A stretch of 27,541 bases of DNA from Amarolinea aalborgensis (GCF_900491745.1 NZ_UETR01000041.1:1-27541); one strand, 5' to 3'. Shown: positions 7,512 to 15,480, counted from the stretch's first letter. The notes: generated from the letters alone by a model not told the origin. Numbers and translations: made by a program.

Positions 7512-8390
7512 TCAGGCTGCCGCCGAATTGGCGCCGAGCAGCGCCTGCGTCTCGCGGTTGGCTCGGCGAATCAACAAGAAGACGACACCCAGGGTAACCA
7601 CCGCGACCCCGGCCGCCAGCAGCAAGCCGTTGATCGGCGTGTAAACCAAACCGTTGGCAGTGACGCGATCGAGCGCGAAGAAAAACAGGCCGTTCAGCGT
7701 GGCCGCCAGCAGCAGGCCCACAGGCAGATAGTAGACGGGCGTGCGTTCGAAGCGCGCCTGGCCCAGGAAGTAGCCCATCACGCCAGCGAAACTGGCATGA
7801 GCCAGTGTGGTTTCGACGATGCGAATCGCGCCAACGCCCAGGTCAACGCCGCCGTTGCTCAGGATGTAGTTGAAATTGAGCATCGTGGCGAAGCCGAGGC
7901 CCGCGGCTGTGGCGTAGATGATGCCATCGGTGCGCTCATCAAACTCAGGCGCCCGGTAGACCGAGTAACGGACAGCCAGGTATTTGCAGAATTCCTGGAT
8001 AAGGCCGATCACCAGGATGGACCCGATGATCTGCACCGTGGCGTTGGTGTAGAGCCAGTCCTGCACACGGAACAAGCGTTCCAGTACGGGAACGGCAACG
8101 GCGTTGGCCACCAGGATGCCCAGCAAGAAGACAGCAATGATGTAGCGTTTGGGTTCTGGCTCGGCATAGTCTTGCTGATAGAAAAATATCAGCCAAATCA
8201 CAGCCGGCACCGCCGCCATGACGAGACCAATGCCGATGAGGGCTGTACCTTGAAGTCCGTTGGCAGGCACCAGGCGCGCCACAAGCGCCATGATGCCTAC
8301 GAAGGCTAATAAGCCGATGATCTCAAGCACGCTGGCGACCCACAGGCCGCGACGTTCATGAGTCAACTTGGACAGTAGGGATTCGGTCAT
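7512..8390 (-). CDS. PrsW-family intramembrane metalloprotease-like protein
   Basis: 292 residues with about eight hydrophobic helices. PrsW-family signatures appear in order: YQQDYAEPEPKR after helix 2, QEFCK (132-136) where the family usually has EExxK, DERTDGIIYATAAGLGF (151-167), N172/N174, and the conserved histidine H198 in TTLAHASFAG. PrsW of Bacillus cleaves the anti-sigma factor RsiW; other members act on various membrane proteins. The first Glu of EExxK is Gln here, while the second (E133), Lys and His remain, so activity is plausible but not certain. The ATG at 8390 has an AAGGAGGAG ribosome site. It is first in the operon, transcribed from a promoter inside the TPR gene end. No sigma or anti-sigma gene is in the window. 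Confidence 0.8.
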   Translation of the reverse strand: MTESLLSKLTHERRGLWVASVLEIIGLLAFVGIMALVARLVPANGLQGTALIGIGLVMAAVPAVIWLIFFYQQDYAEPEPKRYIIAVFLLGILVANAVAVPVLERLFRVQDWLYTNATVQIIGSILVIGLIQEFCKYLAVRYSVYRAPEFDERTDGIIYATAAGLGFATMLNFNYILSNGGVDLGVGAIRIVETTLAHASFAGVMGYFLGQARFERTPVYYLPVGLLLAATLNGLFFFALDRVTANGLVYTPINGLLLAAGVAVVTLGVVFLLIRRANRETQALLGANSAAA

Positions 8391-8552
8391 GTCTACTCCT
8401 CCTTCGTCAAGAGTCCTTTGCAGAAATCTTATTCAAATCTGGCATACACCCAAGACGTGTGCGGGCATAGCTGCCTCAACTAGGCGCACAACGGGGGATC
8501 CCCTCTGAGTTAAAATTTGATTCAATGGGCTTGGCGCAGATGAATGAACTAA

Positions 8553-8581
8553 AGTATAGCGCAAAGGTTGCTAGTTGTCTA
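8553..8581 (-). promoter_or_regulatory. promoter of the PrsW-like/S1C protease operon
   Basis: On the minus strand TAGACA (8581-8576) and TATACT (8558-8553) are 17 bases apart, with only one mismatch to consensus in each box. The -35 overlaps the last codons and stop of the TPR gene. Initiation near 8546 would give a leader of about 155 bases. That leader includes a GGGGATCCCC palindrome (8494-8503). A weaker alternative (TTGGGT, 16 bases, TAAGAT) lies at 8426-8453. Confidence 0.6.
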
Positions 8582-9641
8582 TTTTGGCGGTAGCTTGCCA
8601 GTAGTTGAAGCAGCGTTGGCGTAGCGTGGGAATGCCTTCCAAGGTGACATCGGGAAAGGATTGGCCCGCGCTCGCCAGCGCCGCGCGCAGGCGCCCTTCC
8701 AGCTTCTTGAGGCCGGCCGGGTAGGCATGTTGCTGGCGCGTGTGCCAACTGCGCGCCAGCGCGACATGACACGCCGCCAGGAAGAACTCACCCTGGGAAG
8801 CGCAGATGTCGGCCAGGAGGGCAAACAAGGCGGTCTTCTGGCTCTCTTCGCCGGGCAGCAAGGCCGCTCGGCAGGCCAGACGGGCTGCTTCTTCCCCATA
8901 GCCTAGCTGCTGCGCCAGCCGCGCCTGGTCCATGCACAGGCTCCAATCGAACGGCCAGCGCGCACACAGCGCCTGCACTTCGACGCGCGCATCCAGCAGA
9001 TTGCCTTGCCCGGCCAGGGCCTGCGCAGCCAAACGTGGGAAGGTGGAGCGCTGGGGGTAGATCGCTTGCGCCTCCAGGGCGAGACGGCGCGCCCGCGACC
9101 ATTGATTGAGCATCAGCAAGGCGCGTGCTTTCAACCGATACCAGCGCAGGCGAGGCGCGTCTGTGGCCGCGCCAGGCTGGTTGTCGGGCGGCGGTGGGCG
9201 GTCATCGAGCTCCGCCGGGCGTAGGCGTTCACCCCAGGCTTCCACGGCCGCCCAGTCGCCGCAGGCTGCCGCGGCCTCCATCACCGCCAGCACAGTCTCG
9301 ACGATGGCCGGCCCTGCGCCGATCGCCAAGATTTCAGACGCGGTGTGCTGCATGGCCGCCAGATCACGCCGCGCCGCCAGCGGTCGCAGGTGCAGGTCGA
9401 ACAAGTTCCAGGCCAGTTCGGCGCGTATCGCTAGGTCCGTAGGCGCTTGTTGGGCCAATTGGCGACAAACTCGCAGCGCCAGCCGGGGAAACCCGGCCAG
9501 GCGCAAACAGCAGGCGTAGCGCACACCGGCCTGTGGATTGCCCGCATCCCACGCGCGATGAAAGATCGCGCCGGCGCCGGCATAGTCGCCGTCTCGAAAA
9601 CGCGCCTCTGCTTCATTCAAAGTTTCGTGGGGTGGTTCCAT
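8571..9641 (-). CDS. tetratricopeptide-like helical repeat protein
   Basis: 356 residues, all alpha-helical in appearance and rich in Ala, Leu and Arg, with no signal peptide or membrane helix. Helix pairs of TPR type are clearest at residues 8-50 (EARFRDGDYAGAGAIFHRA), 170-205 (MLNQWSRARRLALEAQAIYP) and 207-300. Conserved small residues sit at TPR-like positions and there is no enzymatic motif. Proteins like this act as scaffolds. It is divergently oriented from mutS, 163 bases away. No Shine-Dalgarno stronger than GGAGGATGACAGGCA is seen before ATG 9641. The specific partner is unknown. Confidence 0.6.
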   Translation of the reverse strand: MEPPHETLNEAEARFRDGDYAGAGAIFHRAWDAGNPQAGVRYACCLRLAGFPRLALRVCRQLAQQAPTDLAIRAELAWNLFDLHLRPLAARRDLAAMQHTASEILAIGAGPAIVETVLAVMEAAAACGDWAAVEAWGERLRPAELDDRPPPPDNQPGAATDAPRLRWYRLKARALLMLNQWSRARRLALEAQAIYPQRSTFPRLAAQALAGQGNLLDARVEVQALCARWPFDWSLCMDQARLAQQLGYGEEAARLACRAALLPGEESQKTALFALLADICASQGEFFLAACHVALARSWHTRQQHAYPAGLKKLEGRLRAALASAGQSFPDVTLEGIPTLRQRCFNYWQATAKIDN

Positions 9642-9732
9642 TGCCTGTCATCCTCCGGCCGTCATCCTCCACTGCACCGGCATAACGCTGCGTCCGGCGC
9701 CGATTTCGCGTTCGACCGGACGAGGCGCCAAC

Positions 9733-9762
9733 TTCACGCACAACGGCGCCTTGTGGTAGAAT
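9733..9762 (+). promoter_or_regulatory. probable mutS promoter
   Basis: TTCACG (9733-9738), an 18-base spacer and TAGAAT (9757-9762) preceded by TGTGG. Transcription would start near 9769, about 36 bases before the mutS ATG. It lies in the divergent intergenic region shared with the TPR gene. Confidence 0.5.
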
Positions 9763-9804
9763 GGCCGCGCAGCCGCAGCCATTCATACCTGTACGGAGAA
9801 CGCC

Positions 9805-12399
9805 ATGACGACACCCATGCGACGACAGTATCTGGAGCTGAAACGCCAGTTCAAAGACACGATTCTCTTCTTTCGCCTGGGTGATTTTTACGAAACCTTC
9901 GACGACGACGCCAAGATCGTGGCCTCGGTCTGCGATGTGGTTTTGACCTCGCGGCCGGTGGGCAATGATCTGCGCGTGCCCCTGGCCGGCGTACCCTGGC
10001 ACAGCGTGGAAGGCTACGTGGCGCGCTTGATTCAGGCCGGCTACAAGGTCGCCATTGCCGAACAGCAGGGCGAAACGCCGGTGGACGGCCTGGTGCCGCG
10101 CCTGGTCAATCGCATCGTCAGCGCGGGCACCGTGGTGGAGCCGGGGATGCTGCCGGAGAAACGCAACAATTACCTGGCAGCTGTGGTACGCCAGGAAGAT
10201 CGGGCTGGCGTGGCCTACGCGGACATTACGACCGGCGAATTCGCGACGACGGAGTTCAGCGGCGCGGATGTCGCCCAACGAGTGCATGAGGAATTGGCGC
10301 GCTTACAGCCGGCCGAACTGCTGACCGTCGAAGATGCGGCGGTGCTGCCAGGCGAAGCCAGCCTGGCCGCGGGTGCGTTGACGCGCCTGCCGCCCTGGCG
10401 CTTCGAACTGGCAACCGCACAGCGCGCGCTGCTCGATCATTTTCGCGTCCACACCCTGGCCGGCTTCGGCTGCGAATCGAAGCCGCTGGCAATCAGCGCG
10501 GCGGGCGCGCTGCTGCAATACCTGCGCGAGATGCAGCCGTCGGCGCTGGCGCAGTTGACTTCACTATTTACATACAGCCTCACTGAGTTCATGGTGCTCG
10601 ACGAGGCGACGCGCCGCAACCTGGAACTGACGGAGTCCATCCGCGGCAGCGACAATCGTCACACGCTGCTGGCCGTGCTCGATGACACGCGCACGCCGAT
10701 GGGCGCGCGCTTGCTGCGCCGGCGTTTGGGCCAACCGCTGCTCGACCTGGCGCAGCTCGACGCTCGCCTGGGCGCGGTGGCCGCGTTTCAGCAGCATGGA
10801 CTGGTCCGCGCCGAGCTGCTGGCGCTGCTCAAGGGCTTTGGCGACCTGGAACGCTGGGTCAACCGCGTGGTGCAGCGCATCGCCCTGCCGCGTGACCTGC
10901 TGGGCATTCGCCAGGCGTTGACGAAGGTCAACGAGGCGCGGCGCATCACCGGCCAGATGCGCCCGGCCGCCGATGCCGCCGCGCTGTTTGCGGCGCTCGA
11001 AGCCCGGCTTGACCCCTGCGCGGACGTCGAAAGCCTGCTCAGCCAGGCGATTGTTGAAGAGCCGCCCGCCACATTGCAGCACGTGGGCATCATCCGTCCT
11101 GGCTTCAGCGCGGAGATTGACGCCGTGGTGGCAGCCTCCAAAGATGCCAAAACTTGGGTTGCCAACCTGGAGGGAACCGAACGCGCGCGCACCGGCATCC
11201 GCTCGTTGAAGGTTGGCTATAACAAGGTGTTTGGCTACTATCTGGAGGTGTCCACGGCAAACGCACACCTGGCGCCGGCTGACTACATGCGCAAGCAAAC
11301 GCTGGTGAATGCGGAACGTTACATCACGCCCAAGCTCAAGGAGATGGAGTCTGTCATCCTGCACGCGGACGAGCGCCAATTGGAGCTGGAACAGCAGGTC
11401 TATCGCACGGTCCTTGACCAGGTGGCGGCGCAGGCCGGGCGCCTGCTGGCCCTGGCGCAGGCATTGGCCGAACTTGATGTGTACGCGGCGCTGGCAGAAG
11501 TGGCCGCGCGCAATCGCTATGTGCGCCCTGAACTGGCGGACGACGGGGCGATCGAGATCAAGGCTGGGCGTCACCCGGTGGTGGAGTTGACGCAGCGCGA
11601 GGAGCCGTTCGTTCCCAACGATGTCAGCCTGCACCCAGAGCAAGCCATCATCATCCTCACCGGCCCGAACATGGCCGGCAAGAGCGTCTTCTTACGCCAG
11701 GTGGCGCTCATTACCCTGATGGCGCACATCGGGTCTTTCGTGCCGGCCGATGCCGCACACATCGGGGTGGTAGATCGCGTCTTCACCCGCGTCGGCGCCG
11801 CGGACGACATCGCGCGCGGGCAATCTACCTTCATGGTGGAAATGGTCGAAGCCGCAAACATCCTGAATCATGCCAGCAGCCGCTCGCTTCTCATCCTGGA
11901 CGAGATCGGCCGCGGCACCAGCACCTATGATGGCATGGCGATTGCGTGGGCCATCGTGGAGCACATTCACAATCACCCGCGGCTGCGGGCGAAGACGCTG
12001 TTTGCCACCCACTACCACGAGCTGACCGACCTGGCTCTGCGCTTGCCGCACGTGGTCAATTTCAGCCTGGCAGTGGCCGAAGAGGGCGGTCGCGTCGTCT
12101 TTTTGCACAAGATCGTGCCGGGCAAGGCTGATCGTTCTTACGGGGTGCACGTGGCCGAACTGGCCGGCTTGCCGCGCACGGTCATTGCCCGCGCCGACGA
12201 GATTCTGGCCGACCTGGAAGCGAAAGGCGCGGCCGGGCCGCGCAAGTTGGGCATGGCAACCGGGCCGCGGCAGTTGGGTCTCTTTGTCACCAGCCACCCA
12301 ATTGTCGAAGACCTCAAGAAACTGGATGTCAACGGCCTCTCGCCCCTGGCCGCGCTCAATGTGCTGTTCGAGCTGCAGCAGCGCGCGCGCCAGGAGTAA
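9805..12399 (+). CDS. mutS: DNA mismatch repair protein MutS
   Basis: 864 residues, the usual length for bacterial MutS1. It recognises base mismatches and small loops and starts mismatch repair with MutL. Visible features: the N-terminal mismatch-binding F-x-E motif in GDFYETF (F28, E30); connector and lever domains (about 120-560); the ATPase domain with Walker A GPNMAGKS (620-627), the TRVGAADDIARGQSTFMVEM signature segment, Walker B LILDEIGRG (D699/E700) and ATHYHEL; and a short C-terminal HTH/dimerisation region. The ATG at 9805 has GGAGA six bases upstream. mutL is not adjacent. The gene stands alone, convergent with the PIN toxin operon, and no terminator is obvious in the 33-base gap. 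Confidence 0.98.
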   Translation: MTTPMRRQYLELKRQFKDTILFFRLGDFYETFDDDAKIVASVCDVVLTSRPVGNDLRVPLAGVPWHSVEGYVARLIQAGYKVAIAEQQGETPVDGLVPRLVNRIVSAGTVVEPGMLPEKRNNYLAAVVRQEDRAGVAYADITTGEFATTEFSGADVAQRVHEELARLQPAELLTVEDAAVLPGEASLAAGALTRLPPWRFELATAQRALLDHFRVHTLAGFGCESKPLAISAAGALLQYLREMQPSALAQLTSLFTYSLTEFMVLDEATRRNLELTESIRGSDNRHTLLAVLDDTRTPMGARLLRRRLGQPLLDLAQLDARLGAVAAFQQHGLVRAELLALLKGFGDLERWVNRVVQRIALPRDLLGIRQALTKVNEARRITGQMRPAADAAALFAALEARLDPCADVESLLSQAIVEEPPATLQHVGIIRPGFSAEIDAVVAASKDAKTWVANLEGTERARTGIRSLKVGYNKVFGYYLEVSTANAHLAPADYMRKQTLVNAERYITPKLKEMESVILHADERQLELEQQVYRTVLDQVAAQAGRLLALAQALAELDVYAALAEVAARNRYVRPELADDGAIEIKAGRHPVVELTQREEPFVPNDVSLHPEQAIIILTGPNMAGKSVFLRQVALITLMAHIGSFVPADAAHIGVVDRVFTRVGAADDIARGQSTFMVEMVEAANILNHASSRSLLILDEIGRGTSTYDGMAIAWAIVEHIHNHPRLRAKTLFATHYHELTDLALRLPHVVNFSLAVAEEGGRVVFLHKIVPGKADRSYGVHVAELAGLPRTVIARADEILADLEAKGAAGPRKLGMATGPRQLGLFVTSHPIVEDLKKLDVNGLSPLAALNVLFELQQRARQE

Positions 12400-12432
12400 A
12401 AAACCGATAGTGCATAGGCCAACCTCGCTTCT

Positions 12433-12891
12433 TCAGGAAATGTCAACCATCTCCTCTATCAGCGAGATAATTTTGCCTGTCAATGCCGGATATACCCGGC
12501 GGAAATCCTTCGCATTAAGAGTCAGTACCTGATCAACCCCTGATAGCGAGGCCACGTGCAGCAACAAGGCGTCATAGATTGCACCCCCAGCGATCTTGAG
12601 GCTGGCCAGATGACGGAGCAGGGTTACATAGTCAGCAGCAGACAAGGCAATCACTTCGCACCGATCCACGATATTCACCGTGATGATCTCCCGCGCCATG
12701 TCGGGCGTGATGATTGGCCGGATCGGAAGCCGAGTCAGGATTGAATATGTCTCTGCAAGGGAGTGAGCGGCAACGACTCCGCTATCCACCCCATCCTTAA
12801 CACGCTGCAGCCGGTGAAAGGCTGCCGCGTGAGCCGCATGTCCTTCGACGACGGCTGCGACCAATACCGAGGTGTCGAACATGATTCTCAC
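12433..12891 (-). CDS. PIN-domain ribonuclease toxin (VapC-like)
   Basis: 152 residues. PIN-fold acidic residues are in place: D6 (MFDTSVLVAA), E47 (HSLAETYSILTRLP) and D107 (IYDALLLHVA), with the conserved C-terminal LTLNAKDF motif. PIN toxins are Mg-dependent RNases that cleave tRNA or rRNA when freed from antitoxin. Its ATG overlaps the stop of the upstream antitoxin gene (ATGA, 12888-12891), so the two are translationally coupled. The pair follows tyrS on the same strand. Confidence 0.88.
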   Translation of the reverse strand: MRIMFDTSVLVAAVVEGHAAHAAAFHRLQRVKDGVDSGVVAAHSLAETYSILTRLPIRPIITPDMAREIITVNIVDRCEVIALSAADYVTLLRHLASLKIAGGAIYDALLLHVASLSGVDQVLTLNAKDFRRVYPALTGKIISLIEEMVDIS

Positions 12892-13244
12892 AGGCCCACC
12901 TGCTGCATCAACTCAGTTATCCGCTGCTCGCGCTCTTGCTTGACGACCTCAGCCAAATCAGAAAGCAGCTCGGCTCTTACCACGAGTAAACCATCTTTGC
13001 TCACCAGTGTAGCGACTGCTTCTGGTCCGAGGGACGCAGCGAGTGGAGTTATCTTCGCGCCGTTGCCTTCGACAAACCGCATCATTTCGGTTCGGCTCAC
13101 GCGCCATTTCTTTCCGATCTTCACCCCGCGTAGCGCGCCATGATTTAGCATGTTTGTAAGGGTTCGGCGGTCAATCTGGAGCACGCCGGCCGCCTGCTCT
13201 GATGTGAGCACCAGCGGTAGGTCCGACCATTGAGCTGCGTTCAT
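12888..13244 (-). CDS. excisionase-type (MerR-like HTH) antitoxin of the PIN toxin
   Basis: 118 residues. Two in-frame ATGs exist: the first (13250) abuts GGAGG directly, while the second (13244) lies six bases from it, so the second is the likely start. Residues 12-58 form a DNA-binding excisionase domain (LTSEQAAGVLQIDRRTLTNMLNHG, then KIGKKWRVSRTEMMRF), and the C-terminal half is a charged helical toxin-binding segment (LLSDLAEVVKQEREQRITEL). This type of antitoxin commonly accompanies PIN toxins. It overlaps the toxin start by four bases and begins 49 bases after the tyrS stop, so read-through from tyrS may contribute to expression. Confidence 0.8.
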   Translation of the reverse strand: MNAAQWSDLPLVLTSEQAAGVLQIDRRTLTNMLNHGALRGVKIGKKWRVSRTEMMRFVEGNGAKITPLAASLGPEAVATLVSKDGLLVVRAELLSDLAEVVKQEREQRITELMQQVGL

Positions 13245-13293
13245 AGTCATCCTCCATCAGGTACTTTCTGGCGGATAATGCCGCAAGATTGGT

Positions 13294-14529
13294 TCAACCG
13301 ACCAGTCTGACAAAATGCCGCCGGCCGACCTGGAGGATGCGACTGCCGCCGGCGCTCACGTCAATCACGGTTTCGATCTGCTCCAGGCGCTGGCCGTCCA
13401 GCTTGATCCCGCCTTGCTCAAGGAGGCGGCGCCCTTCGCCGCGGCTGGCAATCAGACCGGCGGCCTGCAGCAGGTCAAGCAAGGCCAGCGGTCCGGTCAT
13501 GGCAAATTCAGGCATGTCCTCCGGCGTCTCACGCGCCTGGAAAACGGTGCGGAAATGCGCTTCCGCCTGCTGGGCTGCGTCCGTGCCGTGGAAGATTTCG
13601 ACGATCTCGAAGGCCAGTTTCATCTTCACATCGCGCGGATGGGCCGCGCCCGCCGCCAGATCATCCTCGAGCTGCTTGATCTGGGCTGGCGTCCAGCGCG
13701 TGACCAGGTTCATGAAGTTGCTCATGGCGACGTCCGGGATGGACATCACCTTGCCGTACATCTGCGCGGGCGGCTCGTTGATGCCGATGGCATTGCCGGT
13801 GGATTTGCTCATGCGCAGATGGCCGTCAGTGCCTACTAAAATCGGCAGGGTGATGGCAATTTGCGGGCGCTGATTGAACCCTTCGGCCAGCTTACGCCCG
13901 GCCATCAGGTTGAAGAGCTGTTCCGTGCCGCCGATTTGCACATCGGTCTGCAGCGCGAGCGCGTCATAACCCTGCATCAGGGCGTACAAGAACTCATGCA
14001 GCCAAATGGCGTCGCCGTTGGCAAAACGTTTGGCAAAATTATCACGCGCCAGGAACTGCTGCACCGTAAAGTTGGCGGCCAGGCGGATGACATCGGCAAA
14101 GCTCAACGGCGCCAGCCAATCGGCATTGAAACGGATGTGGGTTTTTTCCGGATCCAGAATCTTGAAGGCCTGGGCGGTGTAGGTGGCGGCGTTGGCGGCC
14201 ACCTGTTCCGGCGTGAGCTGTTTGCGCACCCCTTCCTTATCAGACGCATCGCCGATCAGGCTGGTGAAGTTGCCGATCAGAAAGGTGCACTCATGGCCCA
14301 ACTCCTGGAATTGACGCAGTTTGCGCATGGGCACCGAGTGCCCCAGGTGGATGTCGGGCGCGGATGGGTCCACCCCCAGGTAGACCTTGAGCGGCCGTCC
14401 GTTCTGCTGCGACTCCAGCAGCCGCGCGCGTAATTCTTTTTCCATGTTGGCGTAGGTTTGCGCGTCGCCAAAATCGGCCCCACGCATCAGAATCGCCACT
14501 TGTTCGTCAATACTCAAATTTGTCGCCAT
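13294..14529 (-). CDS. tyrS: tyrosine--tRNA ligase
   Basis: 411 residues from ATG 14529; the open frame extends ten codons further, but conservation begins near ATNLSIDEQ. This class Ic synthetase charges tRNA-Tyr. Visible: the HIGH-type motif HLGH (61-64) in PSAPDIHLGHS, the QIGGTEQLFN tyrosine-pocket segment (198-207), the KMSKS-type loop RMSKS (239-243), and a C-terminal S4-like RNA-binding domain (about 345-411, GLIASRGEGRRLLEQGGIKLDG). The compact form fits the TyrZ-like subgroup. The leader from the promoter at 14733-14761 is about 200 bases and contains a long inverted repeat. The ribosome site is weak (GGCGGATGG). The PIN toxin-antitoxin pair follows directly. Confidence 0.96.
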   Translation of the reverse strand: MATNLSIDEQVAILMRGADFGDAQTYANMEKELRARLLESQQNGRPLKVYLGVDPSAPDIHLGHSVPMRKLRQFQELGHECTFLIGNFTSLIGDASDKEGVRKQLTPEQVAANAATYTAQAFKILDPEKTHIRFNADWLAPLSFADVIRLAANFTVQQFLARDNFAKRFANGDAIWLHEFLYALMQGYDALALQTDVQIGGTEQLFNLMAGRKLAEGFNQRPQIAITLPILVGTDGHLRMSKSTGNAIGINEPPAQMYGKVMSIPDVAMSNFMNLVTRWTPAQIKQLEDDLAAGAAHPRDVKMKLAFEIVEIFHGTDAAQQAEAHFRTVFQARETPEDMPEFAMTGPLALLDLLQAAGLIASRGEGRRLLEQGGIKLDGQRLEQIETVIDVSAGGSRILQVGRRHFVRLVG

Positions 14530-14612
14530 ACCATCCGCCGAGACTGAAAATTTCCACAACCGGTGCCACCGCGCAGTGCTTCCAAATCAAGCACACACTT
14601 GACCACAAGGAA

Positions 14613-14684
14613 CACATAGAACACAAAGAAATGCCAGCATAGACGCAGATTGGCAGCGTCTTTGCGCTCTTTGTGTTCTATGTG
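14613..14684. repeat. long inverted repeat with nested hairpin (tyrS leader)
   Basis: CACATAGAACACAAAGA (14613-14629) is perfectly complementary to 14668-14684 over 17 bases. In the 38-base loop AGACGC (14641-14646) pairs with GCGTCT (14656-14661), giving a double hairpin. The AACACAAAG-type arm resembles the repeat at 15394-15480. It sits within the predicted tyrS 5' leader. Confidence 0.8.
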
Positions 14685-14732
14685 GTAGAAGAAAGTCGTT
14701 CAAATTTGGAACTGCCGCACACCAATGGCGCC

Positions 14733-14761
14733 ATTATAATGCACGTGTCATAGTCGCACAA
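14733..14761 (-). promoter_or_regulatory. tyrS promoter
   Basis: On the minus strand TTGTGC (14761-14756), a 17-base spacer and a perfect TATAAT (14738-14733). The -10 lies in the palindrome ATTATAAT, so TATAAT can also be read on the plus strand at 14735-14740, with a poor -35 (CTGCCG). Confidence 0.6.
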
Positions 14762-14786
14762 CTTGTCGCGGGTCATTTTCCGAAAG

Positions 14787-14814
14787 TTGACTGGGTGTGT
14801 ACGATGTGTATCAT
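14787..14814 (+). promoter_or_regulatory. promoter of the HicB-like gene
   Basis: TTGACT (14787-14792), a 16-base spacer and TATCAT (14809-14814). Initiation is expected close to 14821, exactly at the ATG of a 17-codon reading frame (14821-14874) that precedes the HicB-like gene in the same frame. Confidence 0.5.
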
Positions 14815-14880
14815 TGGGTCATGAGTAGTAATATCTATCGCCAAGCGGGTTGGACTTGGGCAGAGCAAAAGTGAGAGTCT

Positions 14881-15315
14881 ATGCGTTATTCAGTGGTTGT
14901 GCATAAAGATCGAGAAAGTGACTATGGCGTGACCGTGCCTGATCTCCCCGGTTGCTTCAGTGCGGGTGAAACGCTCGATGAAGCCCTGCATGAGGTTGTA
15001 GAAGCAATTGAGTGTCATCTGGAAGGGTTGTTGTTGGATAGTGAACCGATCCCCACGCCGCGGCCAATCGAACATCACCAAAATAACCCGGATTATGCTG
15101 GTGGGGTGTGGGCTTTTATAACGATAGATCTGGCAAAACTGTCGGGCAGAACCCATCGCATCAATGTGACCTTGCCGGAGCGCATTCTTACTTTGATGGA
15201 TAGATATGCGGTAGAACATGGCGAAACACGTTCAGGTCTCATTGCGGAAGCCGCTCTTGAGTACATCGCATCCCATCAACATCCTGGCGCGGTGCGCGGC
15301 GACGCAACGACATAG
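14881..15315 (+). CDS. orphan HicB-family antitoxin-like protein
   Basis: 144 residues. The N-terminal degenerate RNase H-like HicB fold spans about 1-65 (MRYSVVVHKDRESDYGVTVP, LPGCFSAGETLDEALHEVVE, EAIECHLEGL). It is followed by a variable linker and a C-terminal ribbon-helix-helix domain (RINVTLPERILTLMDRYA...SGLIAEAALEYIA, about 92-133) that normally binds the operator. HicB neutralises the HicA mRNA-interferase. No HicA frame (a 60-80-residue dsRBD-like protein) is visible on either side, so this is either a solitary regulator or the remnant of a broken pair. The ribosome site is weak (GAGAG). Long inverted repeats at 14613-14684 and 15394-15480 flank it. Confidence 0.85.
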   Translation: MRYSVVVHKDRESDYGVTVPDLPGCFSAGETLDEALHEVVEAIECHLEGLLLDSEPIPTPRPIEHHQNNPDYAGGVWAFITIDLAKLSGRTHRINVTLPERILTLMDRYAVEHGETRSGLIAEAALEYIASHQHPGAVRGDATT

Positions 15316-15393
15316 AGCCAGCTGACCCAGCGCACCGCCACAAACAACCGTCGTATCGTTCTTTCAGAAACTGTTTGAAAAGCTCAAACTCAT

Positions 15394-15480
15394 CTCACAC
15401 CAAGACACAGAGAACACAGAGAGAAGCAAAAAATGGCATCGAAAAGTGTCTTCCTTTGTGTCTCTGTGTCTCAGTGTGAG
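15394..15480. repeat. second long imperfect inverted repeat of the CACAGAG/ACACAAAG type
   Basis: The left arm (15394-15421, CTCACACC then AGACACAGAGAACACAGAG) pairs imperfectly with the right arm (about 15454-15480, CTTTGTGTCTCTGTG then CTCAGTGTGAG), matching at roughly 24 of 28 positions. A partial direct echo (GTCTCTCAGCGTGAG) follows at 15485. It lies between hicB and clpB, whose 3' ends converge here, so it could also act as a bidirectional 3' structure. Confidence 0.7.

Noticed and set aside
10564..11643. 359-residue minus-strand frame opposite mutS
   Set aside because: It is antisense to well-conserved MutS domains, of skewed composition and without domain features.
14561..14570. GGTGGCACCG (minus strand) 32 bases upstream of tyrS, resembling the T-box core GGTGGNACC
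   Set aside because: In a tyrosine T-box the variable base should pair with the tRNA-Tyr discriminator A, so T is expected, but C is present. The word is nearly self-complementary and no Stem I or antiterminator could be drawn.
14797..14874. Short frame ending IYRQAGWTWAEQK as a possible HicA C-terminal remnant
   Set aside because: The similarity to HicA tails is only a few residues. The frame is closed immediately upstream and no dsRBD-like sequence is present.
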